Shown piece by piece: positions 32,134 to 41,074 of a stretch of 64,000 bases of DNA. Made by a program: the position numbers and the translations under genes. Numbering within the stretch: position 1 is the first letter of the stretch; each line of letters starts with the position of its first letter. The notes below the pieces were generated by a model, which worked only from the letters and a program-made list of their open reading frames with translations, made no database searches and was not told where the DNA came from. The stretch comes from Cellulomonas sp. RIT-PI-Y (GTDB taxonomy: Bacteria; Actinomycetota; Actinomycetes; Actinomycetales; Cellulomonadaceae), in the NCBI RefSeq assembly GCF_025642745.1, contig NZ_JANZKP010000007.1, positions 32,334 through 96,333 on the forward strand. The letters are read 5' to 3'.

Positions 32134-32825
32134 GGGACAGCCTCGGCGGCTACGTCGACCGGGTGGCGGAGCGGAACCAGGCCGCGATCGAGGACGCAGC
32201 GGCCGCGATCGCGCGGAGTGCAGCCGACGGCGGGCTGGTGCGGCCGGCCGGAGCCGGGCATTCGCTGGCCGCCGTGCTCGAGACGTTCTTCCGGGCCGGT
32301 GGACTGGCCTTCGTCCGACCGATCTGGCACCCGGCGGTGCTGCCGTTCCACGGGGCCCGGGCCGCCACCGACGCCGAACGGGAGCCCGGACTGGGTGCGG
32401 CAGCCGCCGCGGAGGCCGGGATCGAGGCGGTGGACACCGTGGTGGTGTTCTCGAACTCGGGGGCGAACCCGTTCCCGGTCGAGATCGCGCAGGCCGGTGC
32501 CGCGGCAGGTGCCACCGTGATCGCGGTGACCTCGCGTGCGGCCAGCCGCTCGGCACCCCGCCGGGCCACGGCGTCGCTGGTCGAGGTGGCGGGAGTGGTG
32601 ATCGACACCGACGTCCCGCCGGGCGACGTCACCTGGCCGCCGGACGATCCGGTCACCGCACCGGTGTCCAGCCTTGCCACGAACACGATCTGGACCCTGA
32701 TCCTGCGTCGGGTGCACGACCTGGCGCCGGACGCGCCTCGGTGGCGCAGCGCGAACGTCGCCGGCAACGACGACTTCAATCGCGCACTCGTAGCGCGCTT
32801 CGCAGGACGGATCCCTGAACTGTGA
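32130..32825 (+). CDS. SIS-domain protein (UPF0309-like sugar phosphate isomerase family)
   Basis: This 231-aa protein from GTG 32130 overlaps the IICB stop (GTGA). It has the SIS fold pattern VDTVVVFSNSGANPFPVEIAQAG, which binds phosphosugars, followed by ATVIAVTSRA. It probably isomerises or senses the phosphosugar made by the PTS. Its 3' end overlaps the convergent GntR gene by 50 bp. Confidence 0.85.
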   Translation: MRDSLGGYVDRVAERNQAAIEDAAAAIARSAADGGLVRPAGAGHSLAAVLETFFRAGGLAFVRPIWHPAVLPFHGARAATDAEREPGLGAAAAAEAGIEAVDTVVVFSNSGANPFPVEIAQAGAAAGATVIAVTSRAASRSAPRRATASLVEVAGVVIDTDVPPGDVTWPPDDPVTAPVSSLATNTIWTLILRRVHDLAPDAPRWRSANVAGNDDFNRALVARFAGRIPEL

Positions 32826-33522
32826 TCGGCTGGATCTGCGCCGACAGCTCGAAGCGCGACGCCGGATAGGTGGAGATCGTCCACTCCACCACCGACCCCT
32901 GCGAGGCGGTGGTGCGCACCAGTTCGAGGACGGGGACGCCGGTCGGCACACTCAGGGTGACGGCGTCCTCGTCCCGGACGATCCCGGCCCGGATCACCTG
33001 CTCGCCTGCGTCGAAGCGCACCCCGTAGTCCTCGCCGAGCACCCGGTACAGGGATTCCCGCTCGAAATCGTGTGCCTCGAGTCCCGGGAACACTGCGGTG
33101 CGCAGATGACTGCGTTCGATCGCCATCGGCGCTCCGTCGGCGAGCCGCAGCCGGGACAGCAGCGTGATCGGCTCGCCCGGATCCATCCCGAACAGCCGGG
33201 CGAGGTGGTCGCTCGCCGGGATCACCTCGAGCCCGAGGACACGGCTGGTCGCGACCAGCCCGCGCGCCGCCATGTCCTCGGTGAAGCTGGACAGTTGCAG
33301 CGGCACGCTCATCGTCGGCCGGGCCACGAAGGTGCCCCGGCCCACCTCGCGGGTGAGCTGCCCGGAACGGACCAGCTCGTCGATCGCCCGCCGCGCGGTC
33401 ATCCGGGACACGCCGGTCCGGTCGGCCAGTTGCCGCTCGCTCTCGGTCGGGGTGCCGATCGAGGCGTCCGCGATCTGTCGTCTGAGCTCGTCGGCGAGCT
33501 CCTGGTACTTCGGCGTGGTCAC
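32776..33522 (-). CDS. GntR family regulator, HutC subfamily
   Basis: This 248-aa protein has an N-terminal winged helix (KYQELADELRRQIADASIG, ESERQLADRTGVSRMTARRAIDELVRSGQL) and a C-terminal UTRA ligand domain (ITLLSRLRLADGAPMAIERSHL). GTG 33522 is chosen by alignment to the family N-terminus. It likely controls the PTS locus in response to a phosphosugar. The 294 bp upstream hold no convincing gene. Confidence 0.9.
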   Translation of the reverse strand: MTTPKYQELADELRRQIADASIGTPTESERQLADRTGVSRMTARRAIDELVRSGQLTREVGRGTFVARPTMSVPLQLSSFTEDMAARGLVATSRVLGLEVIPASDHLARLFGMDPGEPITLLSRLRLADGAPMAIERSHLRTAVFPGLEAHDFERESLYRVLGEDYGVRFDAGEQVIRAGIVRDEDAVTLSVPTGVPVLELVRTTASQGSVVEWTISTYPASRFELSAQIQPITVQGSVLRSALRVRD

Positions 33523-33816
33523 CGCTCGATCATCCCATCGAACGCTCACCGTCCGCAGTCGCCCATCCGCTGGCCCGGACCATGTCGGCGGCGATCTCCG
33601 GCACGCGGCGCCCGTCGGTGGCGATCCGCACCGTCCGGGCGGGCGCTCCGTCGGCGAGCAGCCGGGCCACCCGCGCACTGCTCACCAGGTGCCCGTCGAG
33701 TCCGCCGCCGATCTCCCGGGCACCGAGGCGCGCCGCCACCGTGGCGTCCTCCCCGGTGAGCTCGACCAGACAGCCGCCGGGCGCGGTGGCCAGGGGTTTT
33801 CGGGCAGGATCGGGCC

Positions 33817-34275
33817 ATGCCGATCGACGACGCGACGCAGACCACGGTGCGCGAGCTCTGGGCCGCCGGACAGGCGGTGGACCGCGCTCCGGCACCGGTG
33901 CCGGAGTCCGACCCGTGGCGCGAGGCCGATCAGGGCGCACCGCCGGACGAGACGGTGGTGTCCTTCCCCGGCACCCCGGAGGTCGAGGTCCGGCTGCACG
34001 CCGACGGCCGGGACACCGTGCTGGTGGAGACCACCGCCGACTTCGACGTCCCGCGCACGGACGTCGTGGCCCTGGTCACCGAGGTGCTCGCCGGGCGGGT
34101 GCTCCGGCGCCCCCGGGTCCGGGGGTTCCTGGGGAACATGGCGTCCGCGCTGCTGGGCAGTCCGGCACCGGCGGACGCGGAGATCCGGGTCGGCGACCGG
34201 GTGTACGCCACGCCGATCACCGCCCAGCAGCCGTTGTCCACCTGGCTGATGGCCAGGCCGCTCACCGAGGACTAG
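33817..34275 (+). CDS. Hypothetical protein
   Basis: This is a 152-aa soluble protein with a Pro/Asp-rich N-terminal third and a beta-rich rest (VEVRLHADGRDTVLVETTADF). No family is recognised and no membrane segment is present. It starts at ATG 33817 and ends 36 bp before the convergent lipoprotein gene. Confidence 0.65.
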   Translation: MPIDDATQTTVRELWAAGQAVDRAPAPVPESDPWREADQGAPPDETVVSFPGTPEVEVRLHADGRDTVLVETTADFDVPRTDVVALVTEVLAGRVLRRPRVRGFLGNMASALLGSPAPADAEIRVGDRVYATPITAQQPLSTWLMARPLTED

Positions 34276-34310
34276 GGCGCCGTCGGCGACGGTGCCGTCG
34301 GCGGGCTCGG

Positions 34311-34679
34311 TCAGGGGGCCTGGTCCGGCCAGGCGGGCGCGGCCTCCGGGCACCCGGGTCCGGACAGGGAGGAGACGTCGGCCGGGCCGGGCGACGTGTA
34401 CGGCGCGTCGGCGTCGACCGGCAGCCCCACCGACCCGGCCCGCGCCCCGTTCGCGTAGATGTCGACCATGCCGACCGGGACCTCGACCGTCACGGCCGTC
34501 CCCGTGGACAGGGTGGCGGCGCCGACCACCTCGTCGCCCTGGCGGCACTCGACCTGCACCGGGTCCCCGGTCGTCGAGGTCCCGGGGCAGAACGCGACGT
34601 GCTGGACCCGCGGCTGGTCCGCACCCCCGCAGGCCGCCAGTCCGAGGACCAGCACCGGCAGCAGGAGCCGGCGCCTCAC
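34311..34679 (-). CDS. Small lipoprotein
   Basis: This 122-aa protein has a classic lipoprotein signal: MRRRLLLPVLVLGLAACGG, lipobox LAAC with Cys17 as lipid anchor. The mature part is beta-rich with Cys pairs (FCPG, VECRQG, GPGCPE). Function unknown. Its start overlaps the stop of the upstream membrane protein gene by 4 bp, so they form one operon. Confidence 0.8.
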   Translation of the reverse strand: MRRRLLLPVLVLGLAACGGADQPRVQHVAFCPGTSTTGDPVQVECRQGDEVVGAATLSTGTAVTVEVPVGMVDIYANGARAGSVGLPVDADAPYTSPGPADVSSLSGPGCPEAAPAWPDQAP

Positions 34680-35101
34680 GGCTGGGGCGGCTGCTGCTGA
34701 CCCGGGTATCCCGGATAGCCACCGGTGGGGTAGCCGCCGGTGGGACGGCCGTAGCCCGGGTGCTGGCCCGGCTGCTGCTGGGCCGGCTGCGCGGCGGTGG
34801 GCTGGGTCGCCGGGTACCCGCTCGGCGCCTGGTACCCGGGGTAGGGCTGACTCGGCGCGGCGGCCGGTGACAGGGACTTGACCACCAGTCCGCCGGCCAG
34901 GATCGCGCCGCCGGTGAACCCCGCCATCGTGATGATCGTGCTGAACAGGCTCAGCGCGCTCCAGCCGAAGGTGTTGCCGCCGTAGTAGCTGCCCAGGGCG
35001 ACGCCCTGCACCAGCAGGTAGACGAGTTGCAGCACCAGAGAGCCGCCCAGCAGGCAGAGCCCGGTGGTGATCAGTGCCTTGGCGGACGGACGTCCGGACA
35101 T
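34676..35101 (-). CDS. Membrane protein with Pro/Gln/Gly-rich tail
   Basis: This 141-aa protein has two membrane segments (ALITTGLCLLGGSLVLQLVYLLV and ALSLFSTIITMAGFTGGAILAGGLVV) and a low-complexity C-terminal tail with PGYQAPSGYP, QQQPGQHPGYG and repeats of PTGGYP. Such tails are common in actinobacterial envelope proteins. Function unknown. Confidence 0.7.
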   Translation of the reverse strand: MSGRPSAKALITTGLCLLGGSLVLQLVYLLVQGVALGSYYGGNTFGWSALSLFSTIITMAGFTGGAILAGGLVVKSLSPAAAPSQPYPGYQAPSGYPATQPTAAQPAQQQPGQHPGYGRPTGGYPTGGYPGYPGQQQPPQP

Positions 35102-35165
35102 GCCGACTCCTCAGGGCTCGGTGAGACCGGGGTGAGGCCGGTCCGCGGTCACCGTAGCGCGCGGG

Positions 35166-35813
35166 TCAGCCCAGGTCGAAAGACTCGCCCACCGCCAGCC
35201 GCCGGTACTCCGCCGCCCCGCCGAGCCCGCCGACCATCCGGTCCGAGAGCCCCTTGCCCGCGTCGGACAGGATCGCGTCGTGGATCGGCACCGCGATCCG
35301 CGGCCGGACCGCCCGCACGTAGTCGATCGCCTCGCCGAGCTTCAGCCAGGGCGCGGACACCGGCACGAACAGCACCTCCACCGGGACACCGGGCTCGGTC
35401 AGCGCGTCGCCGGGATGGAAGACGACGTCGTCGACCAGGTACCCGACGTTCTCCGGTCGCGGCACGTCGCTGTGGATCAGCAGGTGCTCACGCCCGATCG
35501 TGCGCACCGCGAACCCTGCGGCGGACAGCACCTCGCCCTCGGTGACGGCGTGCACCCGGTCGAACGGCGCCCCGGCGTCGACCAGCTGGGTCGCCACCGA
35601 CTCCGGGCCCCAGACCTGCAGGCCGTCCCGCTCGGTCACGGCGGCGGCCAGCGGGTCGACGGCGAGGTGGTCGACGTGGTCGTGCGTGACCAGGATCGCG
35701 TCGGCGGCGTCGAGCACGGAGAGGTCGGAGAAGGTGCCCGGGTCGATCACCAGTCGTCGTCCGTCGCGGTCGAAGGACAGGCAGGCGTGGCCCCAGGAGG
35801 TGATGGTCGTCAT
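35166..35813 (-). CDS. MBL-fold metallo-hydrolase
   Basis: This 215-aa protein has the metal-binding motif THDHVDHL and the strand pattern TSWGHACLSFDRDGRRLVIDPG of the UlaG/UPF0173-like metal-dependent hydrolases, with later ligands in VVFHPGDAL and VPIHDAI. ATG 35813 is used. It may act on a lactone or phosphoester; the substrate is unknown. Confidence 0.88.
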   Translation of the reverse strand: MTTITSWGHACLSFDRDGRRLVIDPGTFSDLSVLDAADAILVTHDHVDHLAVDPLAAAVTERDGLQVWGPESVATQLVDAGAPFDRVHAVTEGEVLSAAGFAVRTIGREHLLIHSDVPRPENVGYLVDDVVFHPGDALTEPGVPVEVLFVPVSAPWLKLGEAIDYVRAVRPRIAVPIHDAILSDAGKGLSDRMVGGLGGAAEYRRLAVGESFDLG

Positions 35814-35891
35814 GCCCCCAGCATCGCCCCGTGCGGTCCACCCGTCGAATGCTCCGCACACTCCCCCGGCCAGGGCCGATACGGTACGGGG

Positions 35892-36668
35892 GTGCTGGTG
35901 CTCGGAGTGTGTTCACTGAAGGGCGGCGTCGGGAAGACGTCCGTGACGCTCGGACTGGCGTCCGCCGCGCTGGAGCGCGGGCTGCGGACCCTGGTGGTCG
36001 ACCTCGATCCGCAGGGCGACTCGACGCTGGCGCTCGCCCCCGCACCCGCCGCGGGCACGGTGTCCGAGGTGCTGGACTCCCCCGGTCTGGAGACCCTGAC
36101 CCAGGCGATCGCGGCCAGTTCCTGGGCCGACGAGGGCCTGGACGTCCTGGTCGGTTCCGCTGACTCCGCCCGGCACGACGGCTACGGCCACGACGGCAGC
36201 ACCCGCGAGCTGGATCGGCTCCGGTTCGCACTCGCCTGGCTGCACTCCTACGACCTGGTGCTGGTGGACTGCCCGCCGTCGCTCGGCGGTCTGACCCGCA
36301 CCGGGCTGACCGCGTGTGACCGCGCCGTGGTGGTCACCGAGCCCGGACTGTTCGCGGTCACCGCCGTGGGCCGCGCGATGCGGACCATCGACGAGCTGCG
36401 CCGCGGTCCCGCCGGACAGCTCCAGCCCCTGGGCGTGGTGGTGAACCGGGTGAAGGCGCGCTCGGTGGAGCAGGCCTTCCGGCTGGAGGAGCTGAGCGGT
36501 CTCTACGGGCCGCTGGTGCTGACCCCGTTCGTGCCGGAACGCGCCGCGTTGCAGCAGGCACAGGGTGCCGCACAGCCGGTGCACGCCTGGCCGGGTCAGG
36601 GCGCCCGGGAGCTGGCGGCCACCTTCGAGCACCTGCTGGACCGGGCGCTGCGGGCGCCGAGGGCCTAG
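35892..36668 (+). CDS. ParA family ATPase
   Basis: This 258-aa protein has the deviant Walker A CSLKGGVGKTSVTLGLA at the N-terminus, VDLDPQGDSTLAL (A') and LVLVDCPPSLGGL (Walker B). There is no ParB gene next to it, so it is likely an orphan ParA/MinD-type positioning ATPase. It starts at GTG 35892 (or GTG 35898). Its stop overlaps the convergent membrane protein gene by 4 bp. Confidence 0.88.
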   Translation: MLVLGVCSLKGGVGKTSVTLGLASAALERGLRTLVVDLDPQGDSTLALAPAPAAGTVSEVLDSPGLETLTQAIAASSWADEGLDVLVGSADSARHDGYGHDGSTRELDRLRFALAWLHSYDLVLVDCPPSLGGLTRTGLTACDRAVVVTEPGLFAVTAVGRAMRTIDELRRGPAGQLQPLGVVVNRVKARSVEQAFRLEELSGLYGPLVLTPFVPERAALQQAQGAAQPVHAWPGQGARELAATFEHLLDRALRAPRA

Positions 36669-37057
36669 GACCCGACCAGGACATACCCGAGGCCGAGGGC
36701 GACCGCGGGGATCAGCCAGCCCGCCGACACCATCCCGGTGAGCATGCCGGTGAGCACCAGGCGGCGTTCGGACCGCCGGGAGGCCGGCTGGTGCGCCCGC
36801 TGGACCCGTTGCCGCCGGGCCCGCCGTCGCACGCGGCGCCACCACCACCCGCCGCAGGCCAGCGCACCCACGCCCGCCAGGACCCCGGCGGTGACCAGGG
36901 TGACCGCCACCCCGTAGCGGGCCTGCCCCCGGACGACCTCGATCAGCCCGAGCGCGATCAGCTGCACACCGATCCCGCCCACGCCGAGAGTGGCGGACCA
37001 GCGGGCGGACCGGGGGGCGCGCAGCGGCGCGAGATCGGGGGCGGTGGCGACGGACAT
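36665..37057 (-). CDS. Three-helix membrane protein
   Basis: This is a 130-aa protein with three hydrophobic segments (TLGVGGIGVQLIALGLIEVV, YGVAVTLVTAGVLAGVGALA, GMLTGMVSAGWLIPAVALGL) and a basic cytosolic loop (WWRRVRRRARRQRVQRAHQ). No family is recognised. It lies convergent with parA. Confidence 0.65.
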   Translation of the reverse strand: MSVATAPDLAPLRAPRSARWSATLGVGGIGVQLIALGLIEVVRGQARYGVAVTLVTAGVLAGVGALACGGWWWRRVRRRARRQRVQRAHQPASRRSERRLVLTGMLTGMVSAGWLIPAVALGLGYVLVGS

Positions 37058-37171
37058 CGGCGGTTCCAGGACGGAGGGGACGAGCGGATGCCGGCGACGC
37101 TAGGTCCGGAGTCTGGGAGTCCGCCCGGAACGCGCTGTCCGTCACGGAGCGTGCACCAGGTCCGCACACGA

Positions 37172-37207
37172 CGGAGGACCCGCCCCCACACAGGGACAGG
37201 TCCTCCG
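37172..37207 (-). terminator. Terminator-like hairpin after the MerR gene
   Basis: Arms CGGAGGACC (37172-37180) and GGTCCTCCG (37199-37207) form a perfect 9-bp stem 12 bp past the stop of the MerR gene, at the 3' end of the minus-strand division-regulator cluster. Confidence 0.55.
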
Positions 37208-37218
37208 GTTCGTCGTGT

Positions 37219-37806
37219 TCAGCCCGCGTTGCGGCGGGCGGCGCGGCGCGCGGCCAGCTCGTCCTGCGGCGAGTCCATCACCGGCTCGTCCTCGACCCGC
37301 TCGGTGGGCAGCTCGGCCAGCGAGCCCTCGACCTCGCGCCAGACCCGGCCGACCGCGATGCCGAACACGCCCTGACCGCCCTGCACCAGGTCGATGACCT
37401 CGTCCGCGGAGGTGCACTCGTAGACCGAGGCGCCGTCGGACATCAGGGTGATCTGGGCCAGGTCGTCGACGCCCCGCTCGCGCAGGTGGCCGACCGCGGC
37501 CCGGATCTGCTGCAGGGACACCCCGGTGTCGAGCAGGCGCTTGACCACCTTGAGCACCAGGATGTCCCGGAAGGAGTAGAGCCGCTGGGTGCCGGAGCCG
37601 TGGGCGGGGCGGACCGTGGGCTCGACCAGTCCGGTGCGGGCCCAGTAGTCCAGCTGGCGGTAGGTGATCCCGGCGGCACGGCAGGCGGTCGGCCCGCGGT
37701 AGCCGGAGGCGGTGTCCAGGTCCGGCAGCTCGTCGCCGAACAGGAGGCCCTGCGCCCGCTGCGGGATGCTGCCGGCGGCGTCGGCCGTCTGTTCGGTGCC
37801 GGTCAC
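37219..37806 (-). CDS. MerR family regulator (Rv1830-type)
   Basis: This 195-aa protein has a MerR helix-turn-helix (GPTACRAAGITYRQLDYWARTGLV, RLYSFRDILVLKVVKRLLDTGVSLQQIR). It has a C-terminal domain without metal-binding Cys. Gene order next to the bifunctional nuclease matches Mycobacterium Rv1829-Rv1830. GTG 37806 has GGAGG upstream. The family is widespread in actinobacteria; the effector is not known. Confidence 0.88.
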   Translation of the reverse strand: MTGTEQTADAAGSIPQRAQGLLFGDELPDLDTASGYRGPTACRAAGITYRQLDYWARTGLVEPTVRPAHGSGTQRLYSFRDILVLKVVKRLLDTGVSLQQIRAAVGHLRERGVDDLAQITLMSDGASVYECTSADEVIDLVQGGQGVFGIAVGRVWREVEGSLAELPTERVEDEPVMDSPQDELAARRAARRNAG

Positions 37807-37958
37807 GGGTGCCTCCGAGGTGTGCGAACCGCGGCTGTCGCGGTGCGGGGATCTGATGTCAACGCTAGGCCGGTGGACTGACACGGTCAACGACCGCCGA
37901 CCTCCCGGCCGAAAGCGTGTCGCGGTCGGCGTGTCTTACCTTCGACCTGAGGTTGAAG

Positions 37959-38498
37959 CTAGCGGTTCTCGGCGCCGGATGCAGGCGACGCGCCGCCGTC
38001 ACCGAAATCTTCCGGCTCGACCTGGTCCAGGAACTCCCGGAACCGTTCGACCTCGTCCTCCGACTCGGTCCCGTCGGTGCCGGGACCGTCGGTGACCTGG
38101 GCCTCCACCCCCACCTGGGCCAGGACGTCGACCGCGCACCACACCGGGCAGTCCATCCGCACCGCCAGCGCCAGCGCGTCGGAGGCCCGCGCGTCCACCC
38201 GCTCCTCCTCCCCCAGCACCAGCGCGGCGTGGAAGATCCCGCCGGTCAGCTCCGTGATCTCCACCCGGGTGAGCCGGGTGCCAAGGGTGTCCAGCACCGA
38301 GCGGAGCAGGTCGTGCGTCATGGGCCGCGGCGGCACGATCCCGGCCTGCGCGGTGGCGATGGCGGCGGCCTCCACCGGTCCGATCGAGATCGGCACGACG
38401 AGTTCTCCGATCGGCTCCAGCAGGAGGACGACCAGCTCCTCGTCATCAGGGTGCCGGCGGACACCGAGCACCTCCACCTCGACCAGATCGTCGTGCAT
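37959..38498 (-). CDS. Bifunctional nuclease family protein (DUF151)
   Basis: This 179-aa protein has the DUF151 pattern: VEVLGVRRHPDDEELVVLLLEPIGELVVPISIG, then HDLLRSVLDTLGTRLTRVEI and ERVDARASDALALAVRMDCPVWC. The acidic C-terminal tail (GTDGTESEDEVERFREFLDQ) is variable. It is the orthologue of Rv1829 by neighbourhood. Plant homologues have DNase/RNase activity; bacterial function is uncertain. Confidence 0.9.
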   Translation of the reverse strand: MHDDLVEVEVLGVRRHPDDEELVVLLLEPIGELVVPISIGPVEAAAIATAQAGIVPPRPMTHDLLRSVLDTLGTRLTRVEITELTGGIFHAALVLGEEERVDARASDALALAVRMDCPVWCAVDVLAQVGVEAQVTDGPGTDGTESEDEVERFREFLDQVEPEDFGDGGASPASGAENR

Positions 38499-38545
38499 GA
38501 CGCCACGCTACGGCCGGGGCGGCCCGGACGCGCGACGCGAACCGC

Positions 38546-39325
38546 TCAGTCGGTCAGGCCGGCGACGCCGCCGCGGACCAGCGCGGTGTGCAGCCGGGTG
38601 CACAGCTCGCCCACCTCGGCGGCCGTGGTGCTGGCGCGGCCCTGGGCGGAGGGCGAGTTCTGGCCGCGCCACGGGGCGACCACGGTCTCCACCAGATCGA
38701 TCTGCCGGTCCGCGGCCGTCCGGAACGTCCTCAGGTGCCGGGCCTGCACGCCGTGCTCGGCCAGGGCGGCGGCCGCGATCACGACCTCCTTGGCCCAGGC
38801 GTCCAGATGGCCCGAACCGGAGGGCCGCAGCACGCCGGCGGTCACCAGCTCGGCGACCACCGACGGGTCGACGCCCGCCTCGGCCGCCAGCTCGGCCGGG
38901 GTGTACCGGCCGTCGCCGGGACCCTGGCGGACCACGCCGTCCTCTGCCACCACCCGGGCCGCGGGGGCGGGCTCGGTCGCGGTCCCGGCGTCCAGCTCGG
39001 CCAGCCGCTCACCGATCACCTTCAGCGGCACGTACCGGTCCCGCTGCTCGCGCAGCACGAACCGCAGTCGCTCCAGATCCGCCGGGCTGTACTGGCGGTA
39101 CCCCGCGGGCGTGCGCACCGGGTCGACCAGACCCTGTTCCTCCAGGAAGCGCAGCTTGGAGTTGGTCACCGCGGGGAACTCGACCCGCAGCGCCGACAAC
39201 ACGTCGGAGATCCGCATCGTGGCCGCGCGGGAGAGCCCCCGCGGCCAGGCACCCGTGACCGCGACGGCGGGCTCGACCGCGGACTCGGGCTCCGACTCCG
39301 GGACCCGGATCGGGCGTGCCGCCAT
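38546..39325 (-). CDS. ftsR: MerR-family cell division regulator FtsR
   Basis: This 259-aa protein has an N-terminal MerR-type helix-turn-helix: MRISDVLSALRVEFPAVTNSK, LRFLEEQGLVDPVRTPAGYR, RLRFVLREQRDRYVPLKVIG. It lies immediately after the FHA gene and matches Rv1828 and Corynebacterium FtsR, which activates ftsZ. Its ATG overlaps the FHA stop by one base. The N-terminal 35 residues are extra and disordered. Confidence 0.85.
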   Translation of the reverse strand: MAARPIRVPESEPESAVEPAVAVTGAWPRGLSRAATMRISDVLSALRVEFPAVTNSKLRFLEEQGLVDPVRTPAGYRQYSPADLERLRFVLREQRDRYVPLKVIGERLAELDAGTATEPAPAARVVAEDGVVRQGPGDGRYTPAELAAEAGVDPSVVAELVTAGVLRPSGSGHLDAWAKEVVIAAAALAEHGVQARHLRTFRTAADRQIDLVETVVAPWRGQNSPSAQGRASTTAAEVGELCTRLHTALVRGGVAGLTD

Positions 39326-39825
39326 CAGGCGTCGGCCGTAGGCGTACCGCGGTGCGCCGACGGGCTCGGGTGGAAGGTCATCCGGAACTTGCCGATCTGG
39401 ACCTCGTCACCGGAGCGCAGCACGACCGAGTCGATCCGCTCCCGGTTCACGTAGGTGCCGTTCAACGAGCCGATGTCCCGCACCACGAAGTCGTCCAGCT
39501 CGCGCACGAACTCGGCGTGCTTGCGGGAGACGGTCACGTCGTCCAGGAAGATGTCGGCGTCCGTGCTGCGACCGGCCACGGTCCGCTCGTCGTCGAGCAG
39601 GAAACGCGCCCCGGATCCCGGGCCGCCCCGCTGCATGACCAGGAGCGCGGAGGTCCGCGGCAACGCCTGGACCGCGGCGGCCTGCTCGGCGCTCAGACCC
39701 GCGGGGGCGACCGGGTCGCCGTCCAGCGGGCCGAGGTGGCCAAACGCGAGCGTGGTGTCCTCGGGCCGGGGCCCGCCCTGTGCGCCGGACCCGGATGCCC
39801 CGGGCACCTGCTGCTCCTCGCTCAT
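39325..39825 (-). CDS. FHA-domain protein, OdhI/GarA type
   Basis: This 166-aa protein has a C-terminal FHA domain (LDDERTVAGRSTDADIFLDDVTVSRKHAEFV, VVRDIGSLNGTYVNRERI) and an N-terminal PEDTTLAFG segment like the phosphorylated Thr motif of GarA/OdhI. In that family, Ser/Thr kinase phosphorylation switches binding to 2-oxoglutarate dehydrogenase and glutamate enzymes. No kinase gene is in this window. It is placed as in Rv1827. Confidence 0.87.
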   Translation of the reverse strand: MSEEQQVPGASGSGAQGGPRPEDTTLAFGHLGPLDGDPVAPAGLSAEQAAAVQALPRTSALLVMQRGGPGSGARFLLDDERTVAGRSTDADIFLDDVTVSRKHAEFVRELDDFVVRDIGSLNGTYVNRERIDSVVLRSGDEVQIGKFRMTFHPSPSAHRGTPTADA

Positions 39826-39959
39826 GCCACCTCCCAGCGTGGATGCGTCCCGCCGGTCCGCCGGACCGTGGGACGTCGCTTCCCTGCCCCGACCTGCGCC
39901 GGGGTCCTCCCGACAGCCTATGCGGCGCGGACCGGTTCAGCACACCCCGTCGGCCGGAT

Positions 39960-40745
39960 TCAGCCCTGTGAATCGGGCTCCGGCGTGGCGAACTGCGGCG
40001 TCGTGAGCTCACGCAACGCCGTGATCTCGACCAGGTCCTGCGTGTCCACCTGGGCGGTCCCGCCGTCGATCTGTACCTTGGCGACCGCGCCGCCGGGGAT
40101 CGCCATCGCGGTGGCCATCGTGTCCGGATCGCCGATCGCCAGCCAGTGGTACGGCGGGCTCTGCGCGACGCCGTTCACCGCGATCCCGGCGTCGGTCGCC
40201 ACGATCGAGCTGGTCGCGGTGAGCCGCTGGTCGTTGAACTGCACGGCCTCCGCCCCGGCGTTGCGCAGCTCCTCCAGCAGGTTGAGCAGCGTCAGCGCCG
40301 ACACCGAGCGGCTCGGGTCGTTCACGGTGATCGCCACCCCGGGGCCCTGGGCCGGCAGCCGGCCGGACAGGATGCCCTGCGCGACGGCGGACCGGGTCGC
40401 GCTCTCCAGCGCCGCCTCCCGGCTGGTCGACCCGGAGCGCAGGTCCTGTCGGGTCCGTTCCAGATCGGCCACCTGGTCGGCGAGCTGGTCGGCCTGCCGG
40501 GTGGTCTGGTCGAGCAGGCTGACCAGCTCGGACTGGCGCATGGTGGACAGCGAGTCCTCGCCGGTGGAGCGCACCTGCAACGCGATCGCGAACCCGAGCA
40601 GGGCGCACAGCAGTCCGGTGATCACCTGGGCCCGGGTGGCACGGGGGCGCAGCGCGTGCGCCAGGGTGCGCCATCCGTCCCCGGCCGACCGGGTCGCGAC
40701 CTCCGGGGCGGGCTGCGGCGGAGTGTCCTGGTCCGGGGTGCTCAT
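39960..40745 (-). CDS. DUF881 membrane-anchored protein
   Basis: This is a 261-aa protein with one N-terminal membrane helix (RAQVITGLLCALLGFAIALQV), a coiled-coil region (LVSLLDQTTRQADQLADQVADLERTRQDL) and the extracytoplasmic DUF881 domain (GVAITVNDPS, RNAGAEAVQFNDQRLTATS). It pairs with the small basic protein and a second DUF881 copy. The family is linked to division or envelope functions, but no activity is established. Confidence 0.9.
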   Translation of the reverse strand: MSTPDQDTPPQPAPEVATRSAGDGWRTLAHALRPRATRAQVITGLLCALLGFAIALQVRSTGEDSLSTMRQSELVSLLDQTTRQADQLADQVADLERTRQDLRSGSTSREAALESATRSAVAQGILSGRLPAQGPGVAITVNDPSRSVSALTLLNLLEELRNAGAEAVQFNDQRLTATSSIVATDAGIAVNGVAQSPPYHWLAIGDPDTMATAMAIPGGAVAKVQIDGGTAQVDTQDLVEITALRELTTPQFATPEPDSQG

Positions 40746-41074
40746 GCCTTGAACAGGTGCCGCCGGATCGCGGCCACGTTGGAGAAGATCCGGATACCGA
40801 GGACGACCACCACACCGGTCGACAGCTGCGAACCGACGCCGAGCTGGTCGCCGAGGAACACGATCAGCGCCGCGACCACCACGTTCGACAGGAAGGACAC
40901 CAGGAACACCCGGTCGTCGAAGATCCCGTCCAGCACCGCGCGCAACCCGCCGAACAGCGCGTCCAGGGCGGCCACCACGGCGATCGGCAGATACGGCTGC
41001 AGCTCGGTGGGGATGGTGGGCTCGAAGACCAGGCCGGCGATCACGCCGAGGGCCAGGCCGATGACCGCGATCAC
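40742..41074 (-). CDS. sbp: Small basic family protein (DUF1290)
   Basis: This 110-aa membrane protein has the family pattern MIAVIGLALGVIAGLVFEPT, AALDALFGGLRAVLDGIFDD and VVVLGIRIFSNVAAIRRHLF. It has three to four membrane helices. It overlaps the next DUF881 gene by 4 bp and directly follows the other, the conserved DUF881-sbp-DUF881 triad. Confidence 0.9.
   Translation of the reverse strand: MIAVIGLALGVIAGLVFEPTIPTELQPYLPIAVVAALDALFGGLRAVLDGIFDDRVFLVSFLSNVVVAALIVFLGDQLGVGSQLSTGVVVVLGIRIFSNVAAIRRHLFKA

Noticed and set aside
33523..33816. Minus-strand frame with a protein-like stretch (GGLDGHLVSSARVARLLADG)
   Set aside because: It has no start codon with a ribosome site, no recognised family, and overlaps the start of a better gene; at most a remnant.
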